From positions 1 to 22,214 of the forward strand of contig JAITKU010000229.1 in the NCBI GenBank assembly GCA_031278255.1: DNA of 22,214 bases, given 5' to 3'. This DNA comes from Eubacteriales Family XIII. Incertae Sedis bacterium. GTDB lineage: Bacteria > Bacillota > Clostridia > Peptostreptococcales > Anaerovoracaceae. Of this stretch, positions 16,591 through 22,214 are shown in pieces. How positions within the stretch are numbered: the stretch's first letter is position 1; the number at the start of each line of letters is the position of its first letter. The notes beneath the pieces were generated by a model. It did not search any database and was not told the origin of the DNA. It saw only the letters and a list, made by a program, of their open reading frames with translations. The translations under genes and the position numbers were made by a program.

Positions 16591-17592
16591 ATGACGAGGA
16601 AAACGCCACAACGCGAAAGGATCGAAATCGAATTGCTTGTGATCGTCGGCCCGACGGCCGCAGGGAAAACAAAGCTGGCGACCGCGGTCGCGCAAGCCCT
16701 GTCGGGTGAGATCATTTCGGCGGATTCCATGCAGATATACCGCGGCATGGATATCGGCAGCGCGAAACCGACGGCGGAAGAGCGGCGCGCGGTCGTGCAT
16801 CACCTGATAGATTTCGCGGATCCCGCCCTCGATTTTTCCGTCGCGGAATACCAAGGACGCGCGCGCGCGGCCATCCGTGATATCGCGCGGCGCGGCGCCC
16901 TGCCCATCCTCGTGGGCGGCACGGGACTCTATGTGAACGCCGTACTCTATGACATGGATTTTTCGGCCCCGCCGCGCGGACGGGACTTCCGCGAAAGGCT
17001 CCTGCGCGAAGCCGCGGAAGAGGACGCCGCCCGTCTGCACGCGCGCCTTTGCGCCGTGAATCCGGAGGCGGCGGCGCGCATTCATCCGAACAACGTGAAG
17101 CGGGTCGTGCGCGCGCTCGAAATATCGGAAAGCGCGGGCGCTTTGCGGCCCTTTTCCGCGTCTTTTCTTGCGCCTTGGCGCGAAATCCGCCCCCTGATCG
17201 TGCGTCTTACGCGCGAGCGCGCGGAACTTTACGCGCGCATAGAACAAAGGGTAGACGCGTTCTTTTCGGCCGGCCTGATCCACGAGGTAAAAACGCTGGC
17301 GGCGCGGGGCCTGTCGGAATCGCACATCGCGATGAAAGGTATCGGTTACAAGGAGATCCTCGGCTATCTGCGCGGCGAATACGATCTTGCGCGCGCGGTC
17401 GAGTTGGTCAAGCAAAACAGCAGACGTTACGCCAAGCGGCAAAACACTTGGTTCAAACGATACGAGGACGCCCGCGTGATCAACCTGTCCGCCTACGCGG
17501 ACGAGACGGACGCCTGCGCGGATATTTCGGAGGCGTGGCGGCGGTTTTGCGCGGACAATGCGCGAACGAGGGCGCGCAAGGAGGGCCTGTGA
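16591..17592 (+). CDS. miaA: tRNA dimethylallyltransferase MiaA
   Basis: Transfers the dimethylallyl group to adenosine 37 of tRNAs that read codons beginning with U. The P-loop GPTAAGKT (20-27), SADSMQIYRGMDIGSAKPT (43-61), VGGTGLYVNAVLYD, the KRVVRALEI segment, IGYKEILGYLRGEYD and QNSRRYAKRQNTWFKR are all in family order. With the ATG at 16591 it is 333 residues; an alternative TTG at 16633, with AAAGGA at 16616-16621, would start just before LVIVGPT as many MiaA proteins do and gives a normal ribosome site. The substrate dimethylallyl diphosphate comes from the pathway to which ispA also belongs. The stop overlaps the recombinase start as GTGA. Confidence 0.96.
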   Translation: MTRKTPQRERIEIELLVIVGPTAAGKTKLATAVAQALSGEIISADSMQIYRGMDIGSAKPTAEERRAVVHHLIDFADPALDFSVAEYQGRARAAIRDIARRGALPILVGGTGLYVNAVLYDMDFSAPPRGRDFRERLLREAAEEDAARLHARLCAVNPEAAARIHPNNVKRVVRALEISESAGALRPFSASFLAPWREIRPLIVRLTRERAELYARIEQRVDAFFSAGLIHEVKTLAARGLSESHIAMKGIGYKEILGYLRGEYDLARAVELVKQNSRRYAKRQNTWFKRYEDARVINLSAYADETDACADISEAWRRFCADNARTRARKEGL

Positions 17593-18800
17593 CGGAGCAA
17601 AAGCGCAGGATATACAACAGGAGCGGCAAGCCTGACAACATCGTACTGAAAGAGAATGAGATACTCGACAAATGCGAGGCGGTCCAAGGCGAGCTGCCGG
17701 CGTTCCTGCGGGGTTTCAGCCAATACCTAAAGGGCAGCGTGCTGCCCTTGACGCGGCTCGCGTATCTGCGCGACATCCGCTTCTTCTGCGACTGGCTCGT
17801 GCGCGAAAGCGGACTCACAGCGGCCGCGCGCCCGGCGGAGATATCGCTGTCCGATTTCGGACGGATTCGCGCGCGCGACGTGAACCTCTTCATCGATTAC
17901 TGCAGACGCTACAAGGTGGAAACGGAGAAATCCGTCTACGTTTACGAGAACGCGAAGCGCTCACTGGCCCGCAAGCGTTCCTCGATCTCCGTCCTGTTCA
18001 AGTACCTGTACCGCGACGAACTGGTCCCTAAGAACATCACGGACGGCTTCGATCCGATCAAGCTGCCGAAGCCCGGCGAGCGTGAGATCAAGGCCCTGCA
18101 GGACAACGAGGTCATGCGTATGCTCGACGCCGTGACAAACGGCGAGGCGCTCACAAAGCGGGAACGGCTGTTCTGGGAAAAGACGCGCAGGCGCGACAAG
18201 GCCATTCTGATCTTCTTCCTCACCTACGGGCTGCGGATTTCGGAGCTGCGTGAACTCAATCTGAGTTCCTTTCGCTTCGGACGCGGCGAATTCAAGATAT
18301 ACAGAAAGCGCGGCAAGGAATCCGTAATGCCGCTGAACCGCTCCGCGCTCGCCGTGCTGAAAGAGTACATCGAGGAGGAACGCAGGTCGGAGGACGATTT
18401 GGATGAATCGGAGAAAGACGCGCTCTTCCTGTCATTGCAGGGGCGGCGCATGACCGAGCGGCAGATACGCGAACTCGTCAAGAAGTACACGAGCATCGCG
18501 ATGGAAACCGCGCGCCGCGCGGGCTACAGCCCCCACAAGCTGCGAGCCACGGCCGCGACCTCGCTGATCGGCCGGGGCAATTCCATCTTCGATGTCGCCG
18601 CGCTGCTCGACCACGAGAACGTCACGACGACGCAGCTTTACGCGGCGCACAAACAGAACGTCAAGCGCGACCTCGTCGGGGATATGGAATGGGAAACGGA
18701 GTTCGCGGAGGCGGACGCGCGCCGCGAGAACCGCGCCGCGGACAAGACCGGCGGCGCGGGAGCGGGTGAGGACGGCGCGGATACGGAGAGCGAGGCGTAA
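17589..18800 (+). CDS. Tyrosine recombinase, XerS-like
   Basis: Site-specific DNA recombinase of 403 residues. The N-terminal SAM-like core-binding domain spans about 35-150 (LPAFLRGFSQYLKGSVLPLTRLAYLRDIRFFCDWL). The catalytic domain contains the full active-site set: R216 (TYGLRISEL), a beta-hairpin lysine at K240 or K243 (RKRGKES), H316 and R319 (SPHKLRATAAT), H342 (LLDHENVTTTQ) and the nucleophile Y351. The longer N-terminus and the loop before DKAILIFFLTYGLRISEL recall XerS, the single chromosome-dimer recombinase of some Bacillota, more than XerC/XerD of about 300 residues. GTG at 17589 is chosen for its AAGGAGGG site and GTGA overlap with miaA. The last 30 residues are an acidic/Gly-Ala tail beyond the usual end. 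Phage-type integrase remains possible, but no attachment site or phage gene is seen. Confidence 0.88.
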   Translation: MTEQKRRIYNRSGKPDNIVLKENEILDKCEAVQGELPAFLRGFSQYLKGSVLPLTRLAYLRDIRFFCDWLVRESGLTAAARPAEISLSDFGRIRARDVNLFIDYCRRYKVETEKSVYVYENAKRSLARKRSSISVLFKYLYRDELVPKNITDGFDPIKLPKPGEREIKALQDNEVMRMLDAVTNGEALTKRERLFWEKTRRRDKAILIFFLTYGLRISELRELNLSSFRFGRGEFKIYRKRGKESVMPLNRSALAVLKEYIEEERRSEDDLDESEKDALFLSLQGRRMTERQIRELVKKYTSIAMETARRAGYSPHKLRATAATSLIGRGNSIFDVAALLDHENVTTTQLYAAHKQNVKRDLVGDMEWETEFAEADARRENRAADKTGGAGAGEDGADTESEA

Positions 18801-18837
18801 CGCGTTCGGCGCAAAACGGCCGAGAAAGGAGTGGGGC

Positions 18838-20190
18838 GTGTGTGCGATGCATGATGCAACGAGGGATCTGTTAATCTCGAATTTTCAGATAGACGGCCGC
18901 ATACTCGATTTGGTCGAGGCGGCGGAGGCCGCCGTCGCACCGGGCTTCGCGGCGCAGGGCGATATTCTGGCGCACAACCAGTATAAGGTCCTCGCGGCTT
19001 TCGCGAAAAACCGCGTCAGCGACAGTCACTTCGCGTGGAATACGGGTTACGGCTACGACGACGCCGGCAAGGGGGTCCTGTCGCGGGTCTTTGCGGACGC
19101 TTTCGGCGCGGAGGACGCCCTCGTGCGGCCCATCATCGTGAACGGCACCCACGCGCTGGCCCTCGCGTTCTTCGGCGTGCTGCGGCCCGGAGACGAACTC
19201 ATCTACTGCACGGGCAGCCCCTACGATACCCTGCACGCGGTGATCGGTCTCTGCGGCAAGGGCAGGGGATCGCTGGCCGATTTCGGCGTTTCCTACAAGC
19301 AGGTGGAACTGACGCCCGCGGGCCGCGTAGACCTCGCCGCGCTGCGCGCCGCGATCTCCAAAAGGACGCGCATGGTCTGTCTGCAGCGCGCGACGGGCTA
19401 CGCGTGGCGGCGGGCGATCACGATGGAAGAGATAGGGGAGTGGGCGCGCTTTGTCAAGGAACTGCGCGCGGACCTGATCTGCATGGTGGACAACTGCTAC
19501 GGGGAATTTCTCGACCGCGCGGAGCCTGTGGCGGTAGGCGCGGACCTGATGGCGGGCTCTCTCATAAAGAATCCGGGCGGCGGGCTGGCCCTGACGGGGG
19601 GCTATGTGGCCGGAAAGGCCGCGCTCGTGGAGGCGGCCGCCCACCGCATGACCTGCCCCGGCATAGGCGACGAATGCGGCCTGACCTTTGGGCAGACACG
19701 GACCATGCTGCAGGGCCTGTTTCTGGCGCCGAGGACCGTGAACGGCGCCGTGCGGGGCGCGATACTCTGCGCAAAGGTCTTTGAAAACCTCGGATACGCG
19801 GTCTGCCCCGGTTCCGAGGAGAAACGGAGCGACATCATCACGACCGTGCGTCTGGGTTCGCCGGAGGCCCTGATCGCGTTCTGCGAGGGCGTACAGGCCG
19901 CCGCGCCGATAGACGCCCACGTGAAACCCCTGCCCTGGGACATGCCGGGCTACGAGGACCGGGTGATCATGGCGGCCGGCGCTTTCGTGCAGGGTTCCTC
20001 CATAGAACTCTCCGCGGACGGACCGCTCCGCCCGCCGTACAATGTGTATTTTCAGGGCGGCCTCAGCTACGAACACGCCAAGTTCGGGGTGATCGGGGCC
20101 TTGCAGTCCTTGGCGAACAAGGGCCTGCTGCCCGGCTTCGGCGCGGAGCGGCCCGTCCGCACGGATTCCGCCGCATTTTCCGGGCGATAG
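18838..20190 (+). CDS. Methionine gamma-lyase family / aluminium resistance protein
   Basis: PLP-dependent enzyme of the aluminium-resistance (YnbB-like) family within the Cys/Met metabolism superfamily; its true substrate is not established as far as I know. The 450 residues include YKVLAAFAKNRVSDSHFAWNTGYGYDDAGK, PIIVNGTHALALAFFGVLRPGDELIYCTGSPYDTLH, ICMVDNCYGEFLD with the PLP-ring aspartate, and GSLIKNPGGGLALTGGY with the likely Schiff-base lysine K244. The glycine-rich PYNVYFQGGLSYEHAKFGV end is also family-typical. GTG at 18838 is preferred because AAAGGAG (18825-18831) lies six bases upstream; ATG at 18847 is an alternative three codons in. In many Bacillota this gene is near miaA and hfq; here a recombinase gene sits between. 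Confidence 0.92.
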   Translation: MCAMHDATRDLLISNFQIDGRILDLVEAAEAAVAPGFAAQGDILAHNQYKVLAAFAKNRVSDSHFAWNTGYGYDDAGKGVLSRVFADAFGAEDALVRPIIVNGTHALALAFFGVLRPGDELIYCTGSPYDTLHAVIGLCGKGRGSLADFGVSYKQVELTPAGRVDLAALRAAISKRTRMVCLQRATGYAWRRAITMEEIGEWARFVKELRADLICMVDNCYGEFLDRAEPVAVGADLMAGSLIKNPGGGLALTGGYVAGKAALVEAAAHRMTCPGIGDECGLTFGQTRTMLQGLFLAPRTVNGAVRGAILCAKVFENLGYAVCPGSEEKRSDIITTVRLGSPEALIAFCEGVQAAAPIDAHVKPLPWDMPGYEDRVIMAAGAFVQGSSIELSADGPLRPPYNVYFQGGLSYEHAKFGVIGALQSLANKGLLPGFGAERPVRTDSAAFSGR

Positions 20191-20199
20191 AGGGGACAC

Positions 20200-20919
20200 A
20201 TGAGAATATTAAAAAAGATTGCCGCCATTGCCAAGCTTTTATTGCTGGTCGGTATCGCAGTCGGTATTCCCGTCCTGCTTCGGTTCCGCTATCCCGAAAT
20301 ATGGGACGATTTCAGGAGTCTCGAATCGATCAACGCGATGATCGAGAGGCGCGAGGGCTTCCTGTTTCTGTTTTTTGTCGGCCTACAGGTGTTTCAGGTG
20401 ATCGTTTCGATCATACCGGCCCAAGCCGTGCAGATCGCCGCCGGCTACGTGTACAATTTTTGGATTGCGTATCTCGCGTGCGTCGCGGGACTTTTGATCG
20501 GCACCGTCGTCACGTATTTTATCGCGAAGCTGCTTGGGCGCGACGCGATACGGCTGTTCTTCGGCGCGGAACGCATCGACAAATTCATCGACAAGCTGAA
20601 CAGCAAAAAAGCCTATATCCTGCTCTGCCTCATCTTCCTGATCCCCGGCATTCCCAAGGACCTCTTTGCCTACGCGGCCGGCATCTCCCAAATGAACGCC
20701 TCCGCGTTCTTTCTGATCTCCTTGGCGGCCAGAACGCCCCCCCTGATGGCCAGCATTCTGTTCGGCGGTATGCTGCGAAGCGGCAGCTACGTCGGCATGA
20801 TCGTCTTGGCGCTCGTCCTCGCGACGCTCTGCATCCTCGGCCTGAAATTCCATCACAAGCTGGCGGAGCTTGCAAACCGCTTCTATGAACGGTTCCTGCG
20901 CAAGGACAGGCCATTTTGA
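20200..20919 (+). CDS. TVP38/TMEM64 (VTT/DedA-like) family membrane protein
   Basis: Polytopic membrane protein of 239 residues with a VTT domain; related DedA and TVP38 proteins are implicated in lipid transbilayer movement, but this one's role is unknown. A first helix lies at about 9-27, a helix at 53-75 leads into IIPAQAVQIAAGYVYNFW. Then come YLACVAGLLIGTVVTYFIAKLLGRDAIRLFFG, the re-entrant-type segment ILLCLIFLIPGIPKDLFAYAAGIS (140-163), and helices at 170-190 and 198-215. The basic end is cytoplasmic by the positive-inside rule. GAGGGGA precedes the ATG. It follows the methionine gamma-lyase-family gene by nine bases and is the last gene of the compact block; no clear terminator follows. 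Confidence 0.9.
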   Translation: MRILKKIAAIAKLLLLVGIAVGIPVLLRFRYPEIWDDFRSLESINAMIERREGFLFLFFVGLQVFQVIVSIIPAQAVQIAAGYVYNFWIAYLACVAGLLIGTVVTYFIAKLLGRDAIRLFFGAERIDKFIDKLNSKKAYILLCLIFLIPGIPKDLFAYAAGISQMNASAFFLISLAARTPPLMASILFGGMLRSGSYVGMIVLALVLATLCILGLKFHHKLAELANRFYERFLRKDRPF

Positions 20920-20964
20920 GGTACCCTTGAAGTTCTTCATTACAAAATTCCGACACAAAAATCG

Positions 20965-20993
20965 TTGACACACTATGCTTCTTGTGTTATATT
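20965..20993 (+). promoter_or_regulatory. Perfect-consensus promoter for the small membrane-protein cassette
   Basis: TTGACA (20965-20970, exact consensus) and TATATT (20988-20993, 5 of 6) lie 17 bases apart. Transcription should begin at about 21000, giving a leader of about 170 bases before the start at 21177. An imperfect inverted repeat, TGACACA (20966-20972) with TGTGTTA (20983-20989), 6 of 7 matching, spans the core and could be an operator. Confidence 0.8.
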
Positions 20994-20999
20994 TTGTCT

Positions 21000-21170
21000 G
21001 AGAGGGGCAGAAGCCCCGGCAGGCGAACGGCAATGCCGTATCACGAAGATACGATTGTCGCGTGGGGTTACAGTAGTCATTATAAAGGAATGTCACGAAG
21101 GCATTATACACGGTTTAGGAAGCCGATATATGCTTTGTGGCGTTTTTTATTTTTAATTGCAAGGAGGAGA
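21000..21170 (+). ncRNA. Structured 5' leader of unknown class (cis-regulatory RNA candidate)
   Basis: The leader can form a series of hairpins: GGGGC/GCCCC with AGAA loop (21004-21017); CGTATC/GATACG with ACGAA loop (21037-21053); AATGTC/GGCATT, one G-T pair, again with ACGAA loop (21089-21105); and CGGTTT/AAGCCG with AGG loop (21111-21125). The second and third share the identical 8-base block TCACGAAG (21041-21048, 21093-21100). A T-rich run (21143-21155) and then AAGGAGG (21161-21167) follow. I tried TPP and guanidine-II classes and neither fits. An open frame through the leader joins the downstream gene, so a coding leader cannot be excluded. Confidence 0.45.
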
Positions 21171-21176
21171 ATGGTT

Positions 21177-21572
21177 ATGGCATGTTTTTTGGTACCCGCC
21201 GCGGAGGCAATCGTAGCAACTGTTGTAAAGAAAGCGATTCCGAAAGAAAAGGAATCCGGCGCGTCAACAGATGTCGCTGCGGAACAAAGCGTTAAAATTC
21301 CTTTTTCAAGAAAGTTGCAGTGGCTTGTGAACCTGCTTTGGGGCGGTTCCGTTCTGCTGGCGTTTGAACATGTGTGGCACGGTGAAGTAACGCCGTGGTT
21401 CCCGTTCCTGACGGCGGCCGGGGACCCGGCCGACACGGCGGAAATGCTGCATGAAATGGCTACGGCGGGCGTTTCCATGGCGATTATCGTAACGGTGGTT
21501 TGGTTGGGTATGCTCATCGTCGCGAACGCAATGGAAAAGAACGAGCGCAAGGTGCGGGCATCCGCGCAATAA
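21177..21572 (+). CDS. Small two-helix membrane protein of unknown function
   Basis: I do not recognise this 131-residue protein. The N-terminus MACFLVPAAEAIVATVVKKAI looks amphipathic, followed by a charged, probably cytoplasmic stretch (22-46). The first transmembrane helix is about 48-67 (LVNLLWGGSVLLAFEHVW); a loop with H64, H68, E70, E89 and H92 follows; the second helix is about 98-119; the tail KNERKVR is basic. Both ends are thus predicted inside. ATG at 21177 is nine bases after AAGGAGG; ATG at 21171 is only three bases away and less likely. The frame is open back to 21033, which would add 48 residues, but with no good ribosome site. It is followed 13 bases later by another small membrane-protein gene, so they probably act as a pair. 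Confidence 0.82.
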   Translation: MACFLVPAAEAIVATVVKKAIPKEKESGASTDVAAEQSVKIPFSRKLQWLVNLLWGGSVLLAFEHVWHGEVTPWFPFLTAAGDPADTAEMLHEMATAGVSMAIIVTVVWLGMLIVANAMEKNERKVRASAQ

Positions 21573-21585
21573 AAGGAGGATTCTC

Positions 21586-21906
21586 ATGACATTACTCACT
21601 ACTGTATTTGCAGCGATCATTTGTACAATTATCTGGTATAAAAACGCGCCGAACAGCGTGATGAAAGTGGGCATTCTGTGCTTCATGTATTGGGGCGCGT
21701 CGCTGATGTGGTTGATTGACGCGATCTTTGAATACGCGGAACTGCAAGCGGAATACTTTAATCCGGACCCGCTCAGCATGTTAAACGATTTGTATTTGGG
21801 CTTTTCGGTCGTTGCTCTCGGATTGATAATTTGGCTGCTTATCCTGCTGATCAAAGATCCGAAAGGCGCGGTGCGGGCAAGTCTGTTCAGGAAAAATCTC
21901 AAATAG
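21586..21906 (+). CDS. Small three-helix membrane protein of unknown function, partner of the preceding gene
   Basis: A 106-residue hydrophobic protein without a family I can name. Predicted helices are at about 2-18 (TLLTTVFAAIICTIIWY), 25-47 (VMKVGILCFMYWGASLMWLIDAI) and 69-90 (LYLGFSVVALGLIIWLLILLI), with a basic C-terminus (FRKNLK) that should be cytoplasmic. The loop between helices 2 and 3 is strikingly acidic (D45, E49, E52, E56, D61, D68). A strong AAAAGGAGG site serves the ATG. It is 13 bases downstream of the other small membrane gene and shares its promoter. No clear terminator follows; base composition is like that of its partner and unlike the block before 20919. Confidence 0.82.
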   Translation: MTLLTTVFAAIICTIIWYKNAPNSVMKVGILCFMYWGASLMWLIDAIFEYAELQAEYFNPDPLSMLNDLYLGFSVVALGLIIWLLILLIKDPKGAVRASLFRKNLK

Positions 21907-22006
21907 TTGCATCAGTGTCGATTCCACGCCGCAAGACCGCGGATTTCGCGCCCACGACAAAATATTAAGTCGGTTGCGCACGGTTTCTCGAAATACCGTC
22001 CGAATG
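21907..22006. other. Intergenic region before the transposase hairpin
   Basis: No gene with a ribosome site is visible. The stretch holds short GC-rich self-complementary pieces near 21930-21950 without a T-tail, and the copied transposase fragment at 21971-22001 described separately. Confidence 0.5.
21971..22001 (+). repeat. Upstream copy of a 31-base transposase fragment
   Basis: Twenty-eight of 31 bases match 22184-22214 (differences at 21973, 21994 and 21999), an offset of 213. The second copy encodes part of the transposase (CARFLETPA), so this copy looks like a remnant of an earlier or truncated transposase gene. It runs directly into the palindrome beginning at 22007. Confidence 0.8.
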
Positions 22007-22059
22007 CAACACAAAAGAACCGTCCCCCTGTGTTACAATGGAGATGGTTTTTTGTGTTG
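22007..22059. repeat. REP-like bulged palindrome upstream of the transposase
   Basis: The left arm 22007-22021 pairs with the right arm 22046-22059 over 14 base pairs with one bulged G (22017). Inside, TCC (22023-22025) can pair with GGA (22040-22042) and TGT with ACA closes a three-base loop (22029-22037). Y1 transposases of the IS200/IS605 and REP groups act on imperfect, bulged hairpins of this sort. The right arm overlaps the -35 element of the transposase promoter. Confidence 0.7.
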
Positions 22060-22085
22060 AAAATCGGACAATTGTGCCGTATAAT
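22057..22085 (+). promoter_or_regulatory. Promoter of the transposase gene
   Basis: TTGAAA (22057-22062) and a perfect TATAAT (22080-22085) are 17 bases apart. The ATG at 22092 lies six bases past the -10 element, so the message would have almost no leader; no ribosome binding site is visible before the ATG. This arrangement would keep transposase production low. Confidence 0.65.
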
Positions 22086-22091
22086 ACAAAT

Positions 22092-22214
22092 ATGGCGAGA
22101 AAACCAAGAAAAGAAAGCGGCACGGGCGTTTATCACGTGATGATGCGCGGAATCAACCGGCAGAACATCTTCGAGGAAAAATCCGATTGCGCACGGTTTC
22201 TCGAAACACCGGCC
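22092..22214 (+). CDS. REP-associated tyrosine (Y1/IS200-like) transposase, N-terminal fragment
   Basis: The 41 visible residues, MARKPRKESGTGVYHVMMRG followed by INRQNIFEEKSDCARFLETPA, match the start of Y1-type transposases of the REP-associated family, whose typical beginning is R..R..S..GIYHVM.RGINRQ.IFE...D...FLE.L. The catalytic HUH pair and tyrosine come later and are beyond the window edge, so activity cannot be judged. A proline stands where these proteins usually have leucine in the FLETL segment. The gene is preceded by its own promoter and by a bulged palindrome that may be its substrate. Members of this family mobilise or spread REP-like hairpins, or have been domesticated. Confidence 0.85.
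   Translation, partial: MARKPRKESGTGVYHVMMRGINRQNIFEEKSDCARFLETPA
22184..22214 (+). repeat. Second copy of the 31-base repeat, inside the transposase gene
   Basis: This copy matches 21971-22001 at 28 of 31 positions and runs up to the window edge, so the full length of the duplication cannot be seen. Confidence 0.8.

Noticed and set aside
17049..17588. 180-codon N-terminal extension of the recombinase
   Set aside because: It overlaps miaA in another frame and has an arginine/glycine-rich shadow composition; the GTG at 17589 has a ribosome site.
20998..21017. TPP riboswitch suggested by CTGAGA before a GC hairpin
   Set aside because: The second conserved part of the TPP aptamer (the CTGATCTGGATAATGCCAGC-type segment) is absent.
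21037..21105. Guanidine-II (mini-ykkC) riboswitch
   Set aside because: Two hairpins with ACG-containing loops are present, but loops are five bases (ACGAA) and not the ACGR tetraloop, the second hairpin is far from the ribosome site, and the genes are not recognisable guanidine exporters.
21109..21155. Intrinsic terminator in the leader before the membrane cassette
   Set aside because: A T-rich run exists at 21143-21155, but the nearest stable stem (21111-21125) is separated from it by 17 bases and no good stem abuts the T-run.
1..22214. CRISPR array, tRNA or rRNA genes
   Set aside because: No regularly spaced repeats and no cloverleaf or rRNA-like segments were seen on either strand by eye.

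Overview
The window reads as a housekeeping stretch of a GC-rich member of the Clostridia (Bacillota). This rests on the gene set: RNase J, an Asp23-family gene next to nusB, a Kae1-like paralogue between nusB and xseA, the endonuclease form of MutL, and MiaA close to an aluminium-resistance/methionine gamma-lyase-family gene. It also rests on strong AGGAGG-type ribosome binding sites and consensus sigma-A promoters. I cannot name a genus from sequence alone.

From 1 to 20919 every gene lies on the + strand, tightly packed and often overlapping by 4 bases. Block A (1-4285) holds the end of leuS, RNase J, efp and mltG, and closes with an intrinsic terminator at 4317-4350. A consensus promoter (4354-4382) then starts block B (4430-14543 and on into mutL): a CNNM/CorC transporter-like protein, the Asp23-family protein, nusB, the Kae1-like protein, xseA, xseB, ispA, tlyA, an aminotransferase, mutS and mutL. 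A second consensus promoter (16555-16583) starts block C: miaA, a tyrosine recombinase resembling XerS, the methionine gamma-lyase-family gene and a TVP38/TMEM64 membrane protein. Themes are translation and tRNA/rRNA modification (leuS, efp, nusB, tlyA, miaA), RNA turnover (RNase J), DNA repair and recombination (xseAB, mutSL, recombinase) and envelope/isoprenoid synthesis (mltG, ispA).

The last 1.3 kb (20920-22214) is different: visibly poorer in G+C, with real intergenic space and single-gene promoters. It contains a perfect-consensus promoter, a leader of about 170 bases with several hairpins (two of which present the same ACGAA loop inside an identical 8-base block), and a two-gene cassette of small membrane proteins that I do not recognise. 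It ends with the start of a REP-associated (Y1-type) transposase gene preceded by a long bulged palindrome. A 31-base piece of that transposase's coding sequence is also present 213 bases upstream, in non-coding DNA. This tail is the accessory part of the window and holds most of the observations worth following up.
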